Assembly (NCBI RefSeq): GCF_954871325.1
Contig: NC_088777.1
Location: 33,147,366 to 33,211,365 of the forward strand
Reading direction: 5' to 3'
DNA: 64,000 nt
From: Gordionus sp. m RMFG-2023
Lineage: Eukaryota; Nematomorpha; Gordioida; Chordodea; Parachordodidae
Shown here: one piece after another, positions 1 through 11,429 of the stretch
Numbering within the stretch: the first letter of the stretch is position 1
How the letters are laid out: every line of letters begins with the position of its first letter
Program-made: the position numbers and the translations under genes
The notes under the pieces: generated by a model
Told to the model about the DNA's origin: nothing
The model's input: the letters and a program-made list of their open reading frames with translations, nothing else
Databases searched by the model: none

Positions 1-149
1 TCGTTACAATTCATTCAAATTCTAGTGGAATTCTATAAATATTTGAAATCTAGTAAAAATAATATCATTTTATATAATGATTACATTTTTATAAATTTTT
101 AAATAATAATGCACTTTTTATTTCTAATAATATGGTATGTTAACTGAGG

Positions 150-2217
150 TTAACATTGTGCATTTAGATGATTTTTGTTATAATAAAATATTTATTGAAA
201 ATTTTATCAAATAAATTTATAGCTCAATGACTAGTAATATAAATTTTAGAATACCGGTAGATAGTGAGGATCTCAATTGAGTGATTCGTCTGATGAAGAA
301 TATATACCATGTGAGAGTGGTAAATTTAGTATTTCTTATGCTATAATAAATATTTTTAGGGGTAATTGAATCAGATGATTCGGATATTGAAAGCAATGAC
401 TCTGACTCAAGCCATCCAGATGGTGGATTGTCAGGAAGACGAAATATATGGAAATCTTCTTTGACTAATGTCCCACGAATAGCCCCAGATTGGAAAGGCA
501 GTTTACCCTTCGCCAATAAAATTAAAAATCCGATATACTACTTCAAATATTTAGTGGGAAATATACTTACTACAATAGTACTAAAATCTAATCTCTATGC
601 AATTCAAAAAGATATGACCCCTTAATTTATCGTTAGATGAATTAAAACAATTTATAGGAATTTTGTTCTATATGAGCATTATAAATCTGCCAAGAACTCG
701 TTTATATTGGGCGGCTAATACTAGAATCGCGAATGTGGCTAATATTATGTCAGTAAAAAGGTGGGAGTTCATAAAATCATGTTTTCACCTAAATGACAAC
801 ACGAAAGCATATCCTTTTGGGACTGAAGGGTATGATGTTCTTCATAAAATACAACCTCTGCTGACGATCACAGCAGATATTTTTAAAAAAATTACACTAG
901 GAGAAAATCTATGCGTCGATGAGCAAGTTGTTCCTTTCAAAGGGCAAAGTAAGATGAAACAATACAATCCCCAAAAACTTAAAAAGTGGGGTTTTAAATT
1001 TTTTTTATTATGTGGAAATGATGGTATTATTTATAATTACGAAATATATATGGGGAAAATTCTCCAAGCCGAAGGTATGCCAGTTATAGGGGCTTGTGGG
1101 AATTCAGTTTTGCGCATGGTTGTCGCAGTCCCATTGCATCAAAACTATAAGTTATACTTTGACAATTGGTTCTCTAGCATAAACTTAATGAGCGCAAAGG
1201 GGAATACAATGTGTATTAACGGCTAGGGCAAATCGCCTCAAAAATTGCGTTTTGCCAACAGATCAAGAGATTTAAAAAAAAGGAAGAGGAAGTTTTGTTG
1301 AAAAAAAAACGGTGATCAATGGAGTCGATTTATCTGTTATAAAATGGTTTGACAATCGTTCAGTTTATCTAATGAGAAGCTTGATAGGGGCCCACCCAAT
1401 ATCTGACGTGAAACGATTCGATCGAAAAAAAAAGGAAAGCATTAACGTGAAATGTCCAGCCATTGTTAAAAATTACAATAAAAACATGGGTGGAGTGGAT
1501 CTTATAGATTCCCTAGTAGCATTATATAGAATTCATATCAGGTCTCGAAAATGGTATCACCGAGTAGTTTTTCATATATTTGACATGATGCTTACTAATG
1601 CTTGGCTATTATACCGGAGGGATTGTAACCTGTTACAAATTCCCAGGAAGGAGCAGGAGTCGCTTTTAACTTTTAAAATATCAGTTGCAGAAGTATTGTG
1701 TAATGGAAATAAAAGTATTAATTCAACAACGAGTAATAGACGAATATGCAATCTGAATATATAAAAAAGTGTAAAAAAGGTACAACACAGTGTTTACCAA
1801 ATTCGGAAATTCGGAAAGATCAATTTGCACATTGGCTGAAGTATAATGACAAAAAGGTCAGATGCAAATTACCAGGATGTAAGGGCATTACAAAAGTGGC
1901 GTGCGACAAATGCGGGGTATCATTATGTTTTACCCCAACAAATAATTGTTTTACTATATTTCATAAAAACTGATTTTTTTGCATTTGTATATTATTTTTA
2001 TACATTATATAATTTACTAGAATAAAATGAAAAAATGAATATATTTTACTCTTATATGTGCGTTGTATTCTAGTTAACATACTCCAAAAAACTTAGAAAT
2101 ATTCAAAAAATTCGGGGATAAATTTTTTTTCCTTCTTTAGATATATATAGAGAGTAAAAAAACATGAGTATTATAAATTTTTCACTTTAATTGGTATAGC
2201 GTGCAATAGAGGGTTAA
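150..2217 (+). mobile_element. piggyBac DNA transposon, broken
   Basis: The right end is well supported: the sequence GTGCAATAGAGGG is followed directly by the TTAA target (2214-2217), so the inverted end reads CCCTCTATTGCAC, the usual piggyBac style. The left end is a guess: a TTAA at 150-153 is followed by CATTGTGCATT, which only weakly resembles the right end. The resulting length of about 2.06 kb and a coding region filling most of it match the normal size of autonomous piggyBac elements. The true left end could also lie before this window. The right end abuts a fragment of hAT-2. Confidence 0.8.
227..1973 (+). pseudogene. piggyBac transposase with one intron, frameshifted
   Basis: A candidate ATG lies at 227. 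An acidic N-terminus rich in D, E and S follows, interrupted by a 40 bp GT-AG intron at 320-359 that joins the frame cleanly (AGT-G|GG). The DDE_Tnp_1_7 core runs from about 600 to 1650. The three catalytic aspartates of the family are all visible: in LCVDEQVVPFKG (about 910), YKLYFDNWFSS (about 1155) and NMGGVDLIDSL (about 1490). The C-terminal cysteine-rich domain, with C..C, C..C and a final C....FH, ends at 1973. The reading frame is broken near 280, by a stop near 625 and by shifts around 1225-1310 and 1750, so I see at least four lesions and no intact protein. Function if intact: cut-and-paste transposition at TTAA in the nucleus. Confidence 0.9.
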
Positions 2218-2395
2218 ATGCATTTTTTCTTCAAATTTATGATTTTACTTAGTTATATTATATTATATAAAATAATTAATATTAGAATCAAAGGTCGATT
2301 TAAATTGGAACTTGAAGATTTTTAAACTAATATAATACTTTTTGGGCTCATTTTACATTTGGTAAGTATTGAATTAGTTCCTTCAATATATAAAA
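2216..2395 (-). repeat. Fragment of a second hAT-2 copy (BED-exon region)
   Basis: This ~180 bp matches 3205-3259 plus 6144-6285 (the hAT-2 BED exon and adjoining intron) with modest divergence, in the same orientation. On the minus strand it still reads KCKMSPKSII and a degenerate SSSSNLNR, the BED-finger stretch. It lies just outside the left end of the main hAT-2 copy and touches the piggyBac right end. It is therefore either a remnant of an adjacent hAT-2 insertion or a product of local duplication. Confidence 0.75.
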
Positions 2396-2689
2396 ATAAA
2401 AGGTGTAGTGCTGTAAACATTTCTAAAAAATCAAACGCTTTCACCGTTCATTGACAAAAATCGAACGCGTTAACGTTCGCGTTCACTTTCAAAACTCGTT
2501 CACGTTTGTTAAAAATTTTATGATAAATTTTTTTTTAAATATAATTTAATATGTCTTATATTTTTTAACACATTATATTAGCCATGTTAAAAAATAATAT
2601 AGTTTTATTATAATATAATTATAAATGCAATATATAGCGAATAAAAGATATTTTTATTTATAAAAAAATTTTCTTATTAACTTTTAATG

Positions 2690-3235
2690 GCAATTGTTTT
2701 TCAAAATTTTTATCTGATAGACAGAAACGCTTGGCAGTTAATACGATATTAACTATATTAAAAACTCGCTTTACAGGGGCAGATAAGGAGATTGCGGTAC
2801 AACTCTTCTAACGCGGTAAATTTATTAAAAACATTTCTTGTTTTGTCCTATACTTCGAAAAATTGAGATAAGTTAGCCTCCTCCCATCCATCCTCTACTT
2901 CCTCGTCAAAAAAAAAATATCTCGAAATTAACAGTTCTTGCATTATCATTTCTGGGTTTTTCAATAACGCTATAAGTTTATTAGGTTCGTTCTGTGGATG
3001 TTTTATCCATCGTCATTGAGGCTTGATATTGGTAAATAATTGCAGAAAGAACATATTGATCTTCATATATATGTTCTTTTAATTTTATAATGATAGGTTT
3101 AATACTTTTATTAATCCCAATTAATACTGCTTCTATTAATGGTTGACCATATTTTAGCCCACTAATTTTTTTAATTTTTAAATAACTATCATTATTGTTA
3201 GGGTCAAATAGCCCAAATGAATTTTTTTCTTCAAA
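2690..3235 (-). pseudogene. hAT-2 transposase C-terminal region
   Basis: On the minus strand the region first reads FGLFDPNNNDSYLKI and KYGQPLIEAVLIGINKS, then, after frame changes, LSAPVKRVFNIVN and TAKRFCLSDKNFEKQLP. The last two are the hAT C-terminal dimerisation (hATC) signature, usually SSAPVERVFS...RRNRLSDEN...LL. The stretch between BED finger and this part, normally several hundred residues with the RNase H-like fold, is absent. There are several stops and shifts. Confidence 0.75.
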
Positions 3236-3259
3236 TTTAATGATTTTACTTAGTTATAT

Positions 3260-6143
3260 CAGGGACGAAGCGTCCATAGAAGCAAGTGAAGCATTGCTTC
3301 CCCTTGCTTCCCCTTGCTTCCTTTGAAATTTTTTTTACAAAATTCTTAGATAAACTTAATAAAATCTTTATACTATGCTAAAAAAAATAAAATTACTTCC
3401 TTAAAATAATTAATATATTTTTTATAACGTTAAAAAGATTTATAATATTTTACTACGATAAAAAATTTACGTTAAAAAATTTACTATTATTTTTACTACG
3501 TTCAAAAATTTACTATTATTTTTACCACGTAAAAAAATTTACTATTATTTTTACCACGTAAAAAAATTTACTATTATATTTACTATGTTATAAAATGATG
3601 GAAGCATATTTAATATTGCTTATTTTCCTATAATAAATATACAAATAAATCATGATTCATACGATATTTTTTTGGTGTAATTTTTTTATTACGTTAAAAA
3701 AAATATACAAGAGGGAAGAAAATCTAATATTGCTTAGTTTTTCAATAAATAAATAGAAAATCATGTTATGATATTGTTTAATTTTACGATTAAAAAATAA
3801 GCATTGGGGAAGCAAATAAAAAATTGCTTATTCTTTTATAAAAGAAAAATAAATTTTTTATATTAAATTTTTTTTCTTACTTTTTTTAAAAAAATTTTTT
3901 TTTCTTTAAATTAATCTTTAATAATTGTAATTGTATTATTGAAAATTTATTAATATTATCATTTAGCTCAAGAAATATTGATACCAAAAAATTAATTATT
4001 GAAAAAGGAAGACCAAAGCCAATTTTAAGAAATTTAAAAAAAGAAATAAAATATTGCATTCGTAATTTTTCTATCGATAAATATGAATGGCTCACTGGAT
4101 GTGAATTTTCTAATTCTCTATATTGTTGGTCATGCTTATTATTCCCAAAGGATAAATATGTTTGGAATGATAGAGGATTTTCGGATATTAATAATTTTTC
4201 AAAGGCAGTTAAACGACATGAAGAATCAACAGCTCATTTGCAGTCGATGATTCAATTAAAAACATTTAGCGAAATTCGTATTGAAAATATGAAAGATTCG
4301 ATGCGCAAAATATCAATCGAACAGCATAGTTCGAAAGTTAAATCAAATAGAGAAATATTGAAAATTTTAATCAATTCTATATGTTTTCTTGGAGTTCAGC
4401 AGCTCGCATTCCGTGGTGATGATGAATCACCTAATTCAGTAAATAGAGGAAATTATATTGAATTAATTTATTTGCTCGCGGAAGAAAATTTGCTATTAAA
4501 ACATCATTTAGAAAATAATACAACTTTTATTGGACTATCAAGTGATTTCCAAAATGATTTAATTAATTCCATTTCATATGTCTTACACCAAAAAATATTA
4601 GATGAATTGGAAGAAACGGAATTTATAACAATAATATTAGATGAAACAATTGATATAAATAATTAATCCCAACTGGCTGTAGTTCTTCGATATGTTTTAA
4701 ATAACGGGACATTATATGAAAGATTTATTGAATTCTTTGATGTTACAATGCATCGTGATGCTAATTCTTTATCAAAATTTGTCATTTAATTTTTGAATGA
4801 TAAGAAAATTATGAAAAAATTGATAGGTCAAAGTTACGATGACGCAGCTGTTATGTCAGGTGATTCACATGGACTGCAAGCAAAAATTAGAGACGTCAAT
4901 CCTTCTGCACTTTATATTCATTGTTTTGCCCACAAGTTAAATCTTATATTATCAAAATCTTGCAGCAAAATTAAAGAATGTAAGGTTTTTTTTGCAACTT
5001 TATCTGGTTTAGCCAGTTTTTTAGTACATCATCTAAGCGTACAGCAGAATTTGATAAATATGTTAAAAAAAGATTACCACGAGTAGCCCCAACAAGATGG
5101 GAATACAATGGTCGGCTGGTTCAAACAGTTTTCAATTATTTGAAGGATCTAGTCGTTTTTTTTGAAAGTATGATTGATGAAGAATCTGATATTGTTTGGG
5201 ATAATGATGTTCTAATAACATCTCGTGGCTATTTAAATATATTAAATGATGCAAATTTTCTAATTTTGTTATAATTTTTTCAAGAAGTTTTTCCAGAATC
5301 TGATTTATTATTTGATATACTTCAAACTAAAATTAACGATGTATCATATTGTCTTAAAAGTATTAACGATTTCAGAAATTCAGTTAAATCTAACATAGAA
5401 AACTTTGATGTTTTTTGGAGAAATTTAAATGTAAAGGAAAATATTGAAGAAAATTTAGATAAAAAACGTAATAGATCCGGATTGCCTAATACAAGAGAAT
5501 TTTATAAAAATTTGATAATTAAAATAATAGATACTATAATCAATGAAATTGATTTTCGGTTTGATAAATTAAAAAATATCAAATTCGTCGAATTGTTAGA
5601 TATTAGTAAATTTCAAATATTTAATCAAAATTTCCCAAAATATTTATTAGACAATTTAAATGACACTTATTCTCAATTTTTCGACTTACACAAGCTGGAA
5701 ACCGAATTAAAAGTAGTGTTTCGTGCTATGAATTTAGAAAGAGAAAAAATGTTTATGAAATACTTGAATTTTTAATTAATACCGATTTGATGAAAAGTTT
5801 TAAAGAGTTTTTTAAATTATGCAAATTCATTTTAACTTTGGCTGCAACAACAGCAAGTGCAGAACGGGGGTTTTCATCTTTAAAAATAATCAAATCTTAT
5901 TGTAGAAACAGAATGAGTCAAAATAGATTATCGAATCTAGCTTTAATTTCTATTGAAAAAAAATTATTGAAAAATTTTAAATCTAGTAATAACTTTTATA
6001 ATTCAGTACTTGATCATTTTACTCAAAAACAAAGACGAATTCCGCTTATTTATAAATCTTAATTTTTTATGGTTTGACTAATAAATAAAATAAAAAAATT
6101 TTTTGATTGCTTCCCTAGTAGTACACTTGACGCCTCGTCACAG
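3260..6143 (+). mobile_element. hAT-1: full-length hAT transposon inserted in hAT-2
   Basis: The ends are clean. The element starts CAGGGACGAAGCGTC and ends GACGCCTCGTCACAG, giving imperfect terminal inverted repeats, and it is flanked by the 8 bp duplication AGTTATAT (3252-3259 and 6144-6151). Length is 2,884 bp. The first 700 bp are AT-rich and include repeated TTTACTATTATTTTTAC motifs at 3475-3575. The insertion splits hAT-2, so hAT-1 is the younger of the two. A deletion derivative of the same family lies at 16329-16960. Confidence 0.92.
3962..6061 (+). pseudogene. hAT-1 transposase (TTF finger, DUF4371, hATC), broken
   Basis: The open frame from about 3962 reads a TTF-type zinc finger (CEFSNSLYCWSCLLFP...AVKRHEESTAHLQ), followed by a DUF4371-like domain including EFITIILDETIDINN, SYDDAAVMSGDSHGLQ and IHCFAHKLNL. 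The last block is the hATC dimerisation domain (5830-6040: TASAERGFSSLKIIKSY). This is the ZMYM/ZNF862-like hAT architecture found in many animals. A stop follows DINN near 4664, another lies near 4787, and shifts fall near 5085, 5270 and 5775, so the protein is not encoded intact. The start codon is not clear; TTF-family proteins normally have a longer N-terminus. Confidence 0.9.
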
Positions 6144-6165
6144 AGTTATATTATACAAAATAAAA

Positions 6166-6388
6166 TAATTAATATTGCAATCAAATGTCGTTTTAAATTG
6201 GAATTTGAAGATTTTGAAACTGATATAATACTTTTTGGGAACATTTTACATTTCGTAAATATTGAATTAGTTCCTTCAATATAGGATGTTACTGTAAAAT
6301 ATTTATCATATTTAAGCTATGGTAATGTTAATTCATCTGATTTTGAATTTTCAGAATCAGAGGATGATGATGAAATAATAATATCCAT
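6166..6388 (-). pseudogene. hAT-2 transposase N-terminus with BED zinc finger
   Basis: On the minus strand an ATG at 6388 opens MDIIISSSSDSENSKSDEL, an acidic serine-rich start like the MASSM...ESDSDMED start of hAT-3. A probable stop or shift follows, then KCKMFPKSII and SVSKSSNSNLKRHL. The latter is the conserved second half of a BED-type zinc finger (CxxC...SNLKRHL), a DNA-binding domain of hAT transposases. The exon probably ends near 6166, and hAT-1 is inserted just downstream, in or beside a short intron. I see no intact frame through the whole exon. Confidence 0.7.
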
Positions 6389-6558
6389 GCTTACACTAAT
6401 CTATTAAATTAAAATATAAACAATAATATTCAAATTAATAAATTATAATAATGGCGTGTCAAAAAAAATGTGAAAAAGGAAAAGCAGCTGATTAAAAAAT
6501 ATGAGATCTTTTCTTAAAAAATTTAGATTAATATTAAATTTTTCATATAAATAAAAAT

Positions 6559-6884
6559 AAAATGTGTTTTTAAAATTGAACAAACGTTAAATTCGAACGC
6601 GTTCGTCAAAAAAAAAGGAACGCCTTCACATTGAAAGTTCGTCAAAAATAAAAGGAACGCCGTTCATCATTTTTTTCAAAAAAACGAATTTCGTTCACGA
6701 ACGCGTTCACAACACTAAAAGGTGTTTTTAAAATTAAACGAACGTTAAATTCAAACGCATTTGTCATAAAAAGGGAATGCATTCACGTTCAAAGTTCTAC
6801 AAAAATAAAAGGACGCCGTTCCTCATTTTTCAAAAAAAACGAACTTCGTTCACGAACGCGTTCGTTTACAACACTAACAAATAT
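6559..6884. repeat. Tandem duplication of the hAT-2 right terminal region (~160 bp x2)
   Basis: 6559-6716 and 6717-6884 are two similar copies of a segment holding TTAAATTCGAACGCG-like and ACGAACGCGTTC motifs, each ending in CAACACTA. Both copies therefore carry a hAT-2-type right end. The duplication is imperfect, so it is not recent. Confidence 0.75.
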
Positions 6885-7790
6885 TAATTAAAGGATCAAT
6901 TCAAAATCTCATATAAATAAAAATGAATATCAAAACCCAAAAGATAACGTTGTTTAACAAATTTTTATTAAATTTGATTATTAAAATATCATCTAAGGTA
7001 AATTTGTCCAATCTAGTTCGTAATGGGGTTACTTAATCGTAGTATCTTTCCATCAATACTTGCGAGCAAGGATCAGCTACAACTACTCGTGAGAGGGTAT
7101 ATAATACAGGTTCTTAAAATTTTTTGGATAGCCAATATTGCAAAATATTTTGATGAAAATACAATTTTTGGCTATGTATTAAGCAATTAATTTTTGTCGT
7201 AATATTCATTAGCGAATTAGGGTTAAATAACAAATAAATACATTTCGGCTCAAAATTAAACTACAGTCAACTATTGGACCAACTAACTAGAGCCAAATAT
7301 TAGGATGAATCTAACTTCTGAGCTGACACTAGCCAAAGCTAACTCAGCTAGTCGGCCTGAGTTAAGCCGATTTGACTTTAGGTCAGACCCCGAAAATTAT
7401 TAATTAAATAAACATACATTATCCGCATTTTTTGATGACATATTATAAATATCTAAAAACCGATAAATTCCTATAATAAAGTTAGCCAGGTCCTAGAAGA
7501 TAATTATTTCGAATTCGATGCTAAATATTAAAAATTGAACTACCTTTCCTCTAGTTTTTAAATTGGTTTATCTATTAAAACTCGAGTTCGAGACTCGAGT
7601 TTCTAGTGTAAAGTAAAAATTATCAAATATTTTCAGATTAAAAAGAAAACAATTTTGTAAAAAAGTAATCTTAAATATAATTATATCTATGCTAATATTG
7701 AAATACCGTTCCTCATTGCATAAAAATATAATTGAGCAAAATAACCACAACACAATATTAGAAATATTATATTAATAAGTTGATTTTGGG
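6885..7790. other. AT-rich non-coding stretch
   Basis: No gene seen. 7240-7385 is somewhat richer in short CTAACT and AGCC words, including the small palindrome TAACTCAGC...GGCCTGAGTTA, and may be a decayed MITE; I could not define its ends. Confidence 0.4.
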
Positions 7791-7792
7791 TT

Positions 7793-7930
7793 GGTGCTAG
7801 GGTCGCCGCTCGGGGCGTTGCCCGTATCGATGCTCGGGTTGGTGTTCGGGTCGGTGTTCGTGTCGATGCTCGGGTCGGTTCTCGAGTCCTCGGGTTGGTG
7901 CTCAGTTCGACGCTTGGGTCTATCTATGAA
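7793..7930. repeat. 12 bp GC-rich minisatellite
   Basis: About ten imperfect copies of a unit like GTCGGTGCTCGG. The local GC content is far above the surroundings. A reading frame passes through it only because the unit is a multiple of 3. Confidence 0.75.
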
Positions 7931-8075
7931 TTTGGTCAACCAGATCGACCCATTTGGCTGGGTTGGTTCTGTTTCGACTAAAAATCATGCTAATTCGACC
8001 CAACCAAGCAATTTAATCAAACTAATGAATATATATAAAGTTGCAAAAACAAAAAATGGCATTTTTTTTAAATAA

Positions 8076-10490
8076 ATAATTAAATAGAGATCCAGAATAC
8101 GATTGCCTATACCATATGTATCCCTTAACACCTATCAAAAATTCCTTTAAAAAGCTAAATTTTCCAGGTTCTAGATACACCCTTGATGAACAATGCCAAA
8201 ATTCTTATTCTGTACAAAGCAAATGGAACAGATCACAAAAATTGGAGGTTAAGAAAGCTATTATCTTTTTCTAATTTTATCAATTCTTTGTTATATATTG
8301 ATTTACTATTATATTGAAAGTAGATAGTGACTGCAACAGCACCACCTTATTTTTAAAAGGTCATTTCTATATATTTAATTTTCAAATTTTATTCCTAACA
8401 AAAACTACATTATATTTAACAATTTTGAAGATAGCAAACAAAAAAAGAATTAAAGAGTATTAAGTATTATTGAATTAGAAATAGGGATCTGTCACGAAGG
8501 GCTATTTTTTGACATAATAGTATGCAATTTTTCAAAATCAGGTCTTAAGTTGAAGTGAAATATTTCCCTTAAAATTTCAGCAGATGGGTAGTAATTTTTT
8601 TTTAAATTCTCATTCATTGTCAATATCGAAAGTCATGAATCGTATTTGAAATAAATATTTACAAATCGAGTTCAAGTTAATTATCAATTATATGCATGAT
8701 TAGTATTACTTATTTTATAGAAGATAAATATTTTTAGCGGGCCGATTTTTTTATTTTCTAAAAAAAATTTACGAGGTGGAGGGTTTAAGTGATATTTTTC
8801 AATTAAATTATACAAAATAAAACAAAAGAGGGTATGCGAAGTGATACAGTGCACTGGTACATCTTTAGACGAGCCAACTTTCACTGCCCTAGAAGGAACT
8901 AGATGTGGACACATGAAAGTATATTAATTATAGTATATATATGAATATTGTGTTTTGCCAAACTTCTTAAATAAAAAAATATATAATTAATTAATATATT
9001 CGTGTGGTACATGATAAATAACTTGTATATTGTTTTTATGTAATGTAACTGGATATTGAAAGGATTCAAATTCTCTTAATTTTCAATTATTTACTGATGG
9101 CGAAATTTTATTTGAAAATCGGATTCGATTGGAAATATAATCCTTTGTGTATAGAGTACCTGACCCACACTATTTATTTTATAATTTACCATGAACCTTT
9201 AAAGTTCACGGCAGTGAAATTCTTAGGTAGTCTAACGCTAAAATATATTTCCGATCAAATAAGATTTTTTTTAAAATCGCTCAGTAAATTATTTTTAATT
9301 GAGAGATTCCAAATCCCTATCGATTCCATTAACCCGTTACGACATTTACATCCATAGGTATAGCATTTTTCTACTGGGCCGGAAGATAATAGACTTTCTT
9401 TCCATGAACTTTATTTTTGCATGCTTACTGCAAGCCTTTGGATGAATGTATCTCATAAAACATCCAATATAAATAAATTTTAATAATAAATATTAAATAA
9501 AAGGCATTTTAAAAAAAAATGTATTTTGAAAATATAAAGATAATTTTGAAATTGTAATACTTTCTATTTTAAACAAAAGGGGGGGGGGGAATATGGGCTA
9601 ATTTGATCTATTTAAATAAGAAAATTATAACATTCTATATTGGATATCTTAAAATTTGAATCTCTAATGATATAAGTTTATTTAGAAATTTAAACATCAC
9701 ATTTTTTTATAGCAAACTGGCAAAGACTATTATATCACCTGGCAGTATCTTTCTTCATATATAGTTAAGCATTTTTAATTTTTTTAGTTCTCAATTTTAC
9801 TATTGTACACAAAGACAACACATAATATGATAACTACAATTTTTTTTTCAAAAAAAAATTTATAAAAAAAAACTAGTTTTGTAGGGCTCATATGTGTTTG
9901 ACCGTAAACCGCAAGAACGTAACCATCTTGATTGACTACAACAAAACAACTACTTTAGCTTCCATACAAAATAGCGTCACTAAGTAATTTTAACATGCCA
10001 ATTATTAATGAAAAAATTAACATGGGTATGAGAATGAGAATTGCTAGACTTAGAGAATAGATTTCAATATCTAGCCTTAAACTCATGTTGGATTTAATGA
10101 ATACCTCTATGATAAAGGTTTAATTAAAAACTTATTTCTCAATCATAAGTTTTAAAAATTATTGTCTTGTCCTCGTAGTTCAGAAGCGCCCGCCATTTTT
10201 AAAATATTGAGCCCATCTTAAATAAATAATTGTTTGTTCATGGATAGCCAGAAATCCCAATAATATTAGCACAGCATGCTTTATATTTTTAAATTTGAAC
10301 TTCACCTAATTACTACAAACACTGCAGAGGGTAGTTTCTCGAAATTAAAATTAAAAATTCATCAATGTGTCTATAGATATAATTCTTTCATTTTTTCAAG
10401 GGGGGGGGGGGGTCTTTTGTTTCCGTTTCCTTCTGTGCACCTCTCACAAATCCTCTCAAATTCTACTTCCCATCACTAATCGTGTAATAC
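8076..10490. other. AT-rich stretch without recognisable genes
   Basis: Short open frames here have no recognisable domain. A run of about 10 G lies near 9580 and one of about 13 G near 10401. No RNA gene or repeat end was identified. Confidence 0.4.
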
Positions 10491-10494
10491 TTAT

Positions 10495-10713
10495 TGTGTT
10501 GTTAAACGGCTCGTTTTGAGCCGATTTTTAAATACGGCTAACTCAATATTTTAGCCAGAAAAATATTGCCTAAGCCTCAAGATTTAGAAAATGTATGTCT
10601 AGACCTTACTTCTATGAGCTAAATCTTCAGGCTTAAGTAATATTTTTCTGAATGAAGTATTGAGTTAGCCGTTTTTAAAAATCGGCTCAAAATGAGCCGT
10701 TTAACAACACTAT
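10495..10713. mobile_element. Hairpin MITE with ~95 bp inverted repeats (hAT-like ends)
   Basis: The left arm begins GTGTTGTTAAACGGCTCG and the right arm ends CGAGCC-like GAGCCGTTTAACAACAC. The arms pair over about 95 bp with few mismatches and leave a loop of only about 25 bp, so the single strand would form a long hairpin. The GTGTTGTTAAA end resembles hAT ends such as that of hAT-3. I could not find an 8 bp duplication beside it. Confidence 0.8.
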
Positions 10714-10992
10714 ATTTATTTAGTGCTTTTTAAAAAAATTATTAAAGTTAAATTTTGTTCTCTTTCGTGAATGTTTTTTTAAAATATATTATAAAAGAAA
10801 CAAGAGATCCGCGAGACCCATCAGCCCATGAAGATTTTTAATTTTATTCTACCCGCTGGCCAGTAATATTATTAATCTGGCAAGATTTTTCCCGACTCGG
10901 TTATAAAAATTTTTTTAGTCCAGCCATCAGTTATTTTTCATGAAAAAAAAATTACATTATTCAAGGTTTTCAAAAAATTATTTTGTACAAAT

Positions 10993-11420
10993 CAGAGACC
11001 TTCATGGGCCGGGTATGGATCTAATATTATAATTTCTAGCGGTCTGGGCTGGCCTAGATTTAAAAAAATTTTTTTAATGGGCTTGGACTGGGCTTGTGCC
11101 TAAAATTATTAAATTTAAATTTAGATTATTTAAAACAGTTTCTAATTTATAGAAATATTGCCTATTTTTCTTATAATAATAAATTTCAGTATTGTAAACA
11201 AAACGATGGCCTAAATATATTTAAAATTGTTTATTTTCATTAAATAAAAAAAATTAAATTTTTGGATATGGGTTTGGGCCGGGTTTGGGAAATTTTTTTG
11301 AAACTTATCATGGACTTGGGAATTTTTTTAACATTAGATATAGGTCGGGCTTGGGCTTAAAAAAATTTTTTACTGCGGGCCTGGGCCGGGCTTGGTTAAA
11401 AAGGACCATGAAGATCTCTG
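10993..11420. mobile_element. hAT-type MITE with 8 bp target duplication
   Basis: Starts CAGAGACCTTCATGG and ends CCATGAAGATCTCTG, a 15 bp inverted repeat with one mismatch, flanked by the exact 8 bp duplication GTACAAAT (10985-10992 and 11421-11428). Length is 428 bp. The interior holds GGGCTTGGGCCGGG-like GC-rich words at both ends and AT-rich DNA between. There is no coding sequence. Related GC-rich end sequences recur near 60.95-61.00 kb and 61.67-61.80 kb. Confidence 0.9.
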
Positions 11421-11429
11421 GTACAAATT

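Larger units (their letters stand above)
2406..6713 (-). mobile_element. hAT-2: internally deleted hAT transposon hosting hAT-1
   Basis: Left end starts TAGTGCTGTAAAC; the right end, read inward from 6713 (and again from 6884), starts AGTGTTGTGAACG or AGTGTTGTAAACG. Both sub-terminal regions are rich in GAACGCGTTC-like palindromes. The 7-8 bases AAAGGTG occur just left of the left end and just right of 6713, a possible target duplication, although a similar AAAATGTG context occurs nearby, so this is not decisive. The element carries an N-terminal BED exon and a C-terminal hAT region on the minus strand, with the middle of the transposase missing. Removing hAT-1 (3260-6143) leaves about 1.4 kb, a non-autonomous size. 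Confidence 0.7.

Noticed and set aside
7791-8075. Glycine- and serine-rich small protein
   Set aside because: It is the translation of a 12 bp GC-rich minisatellite.
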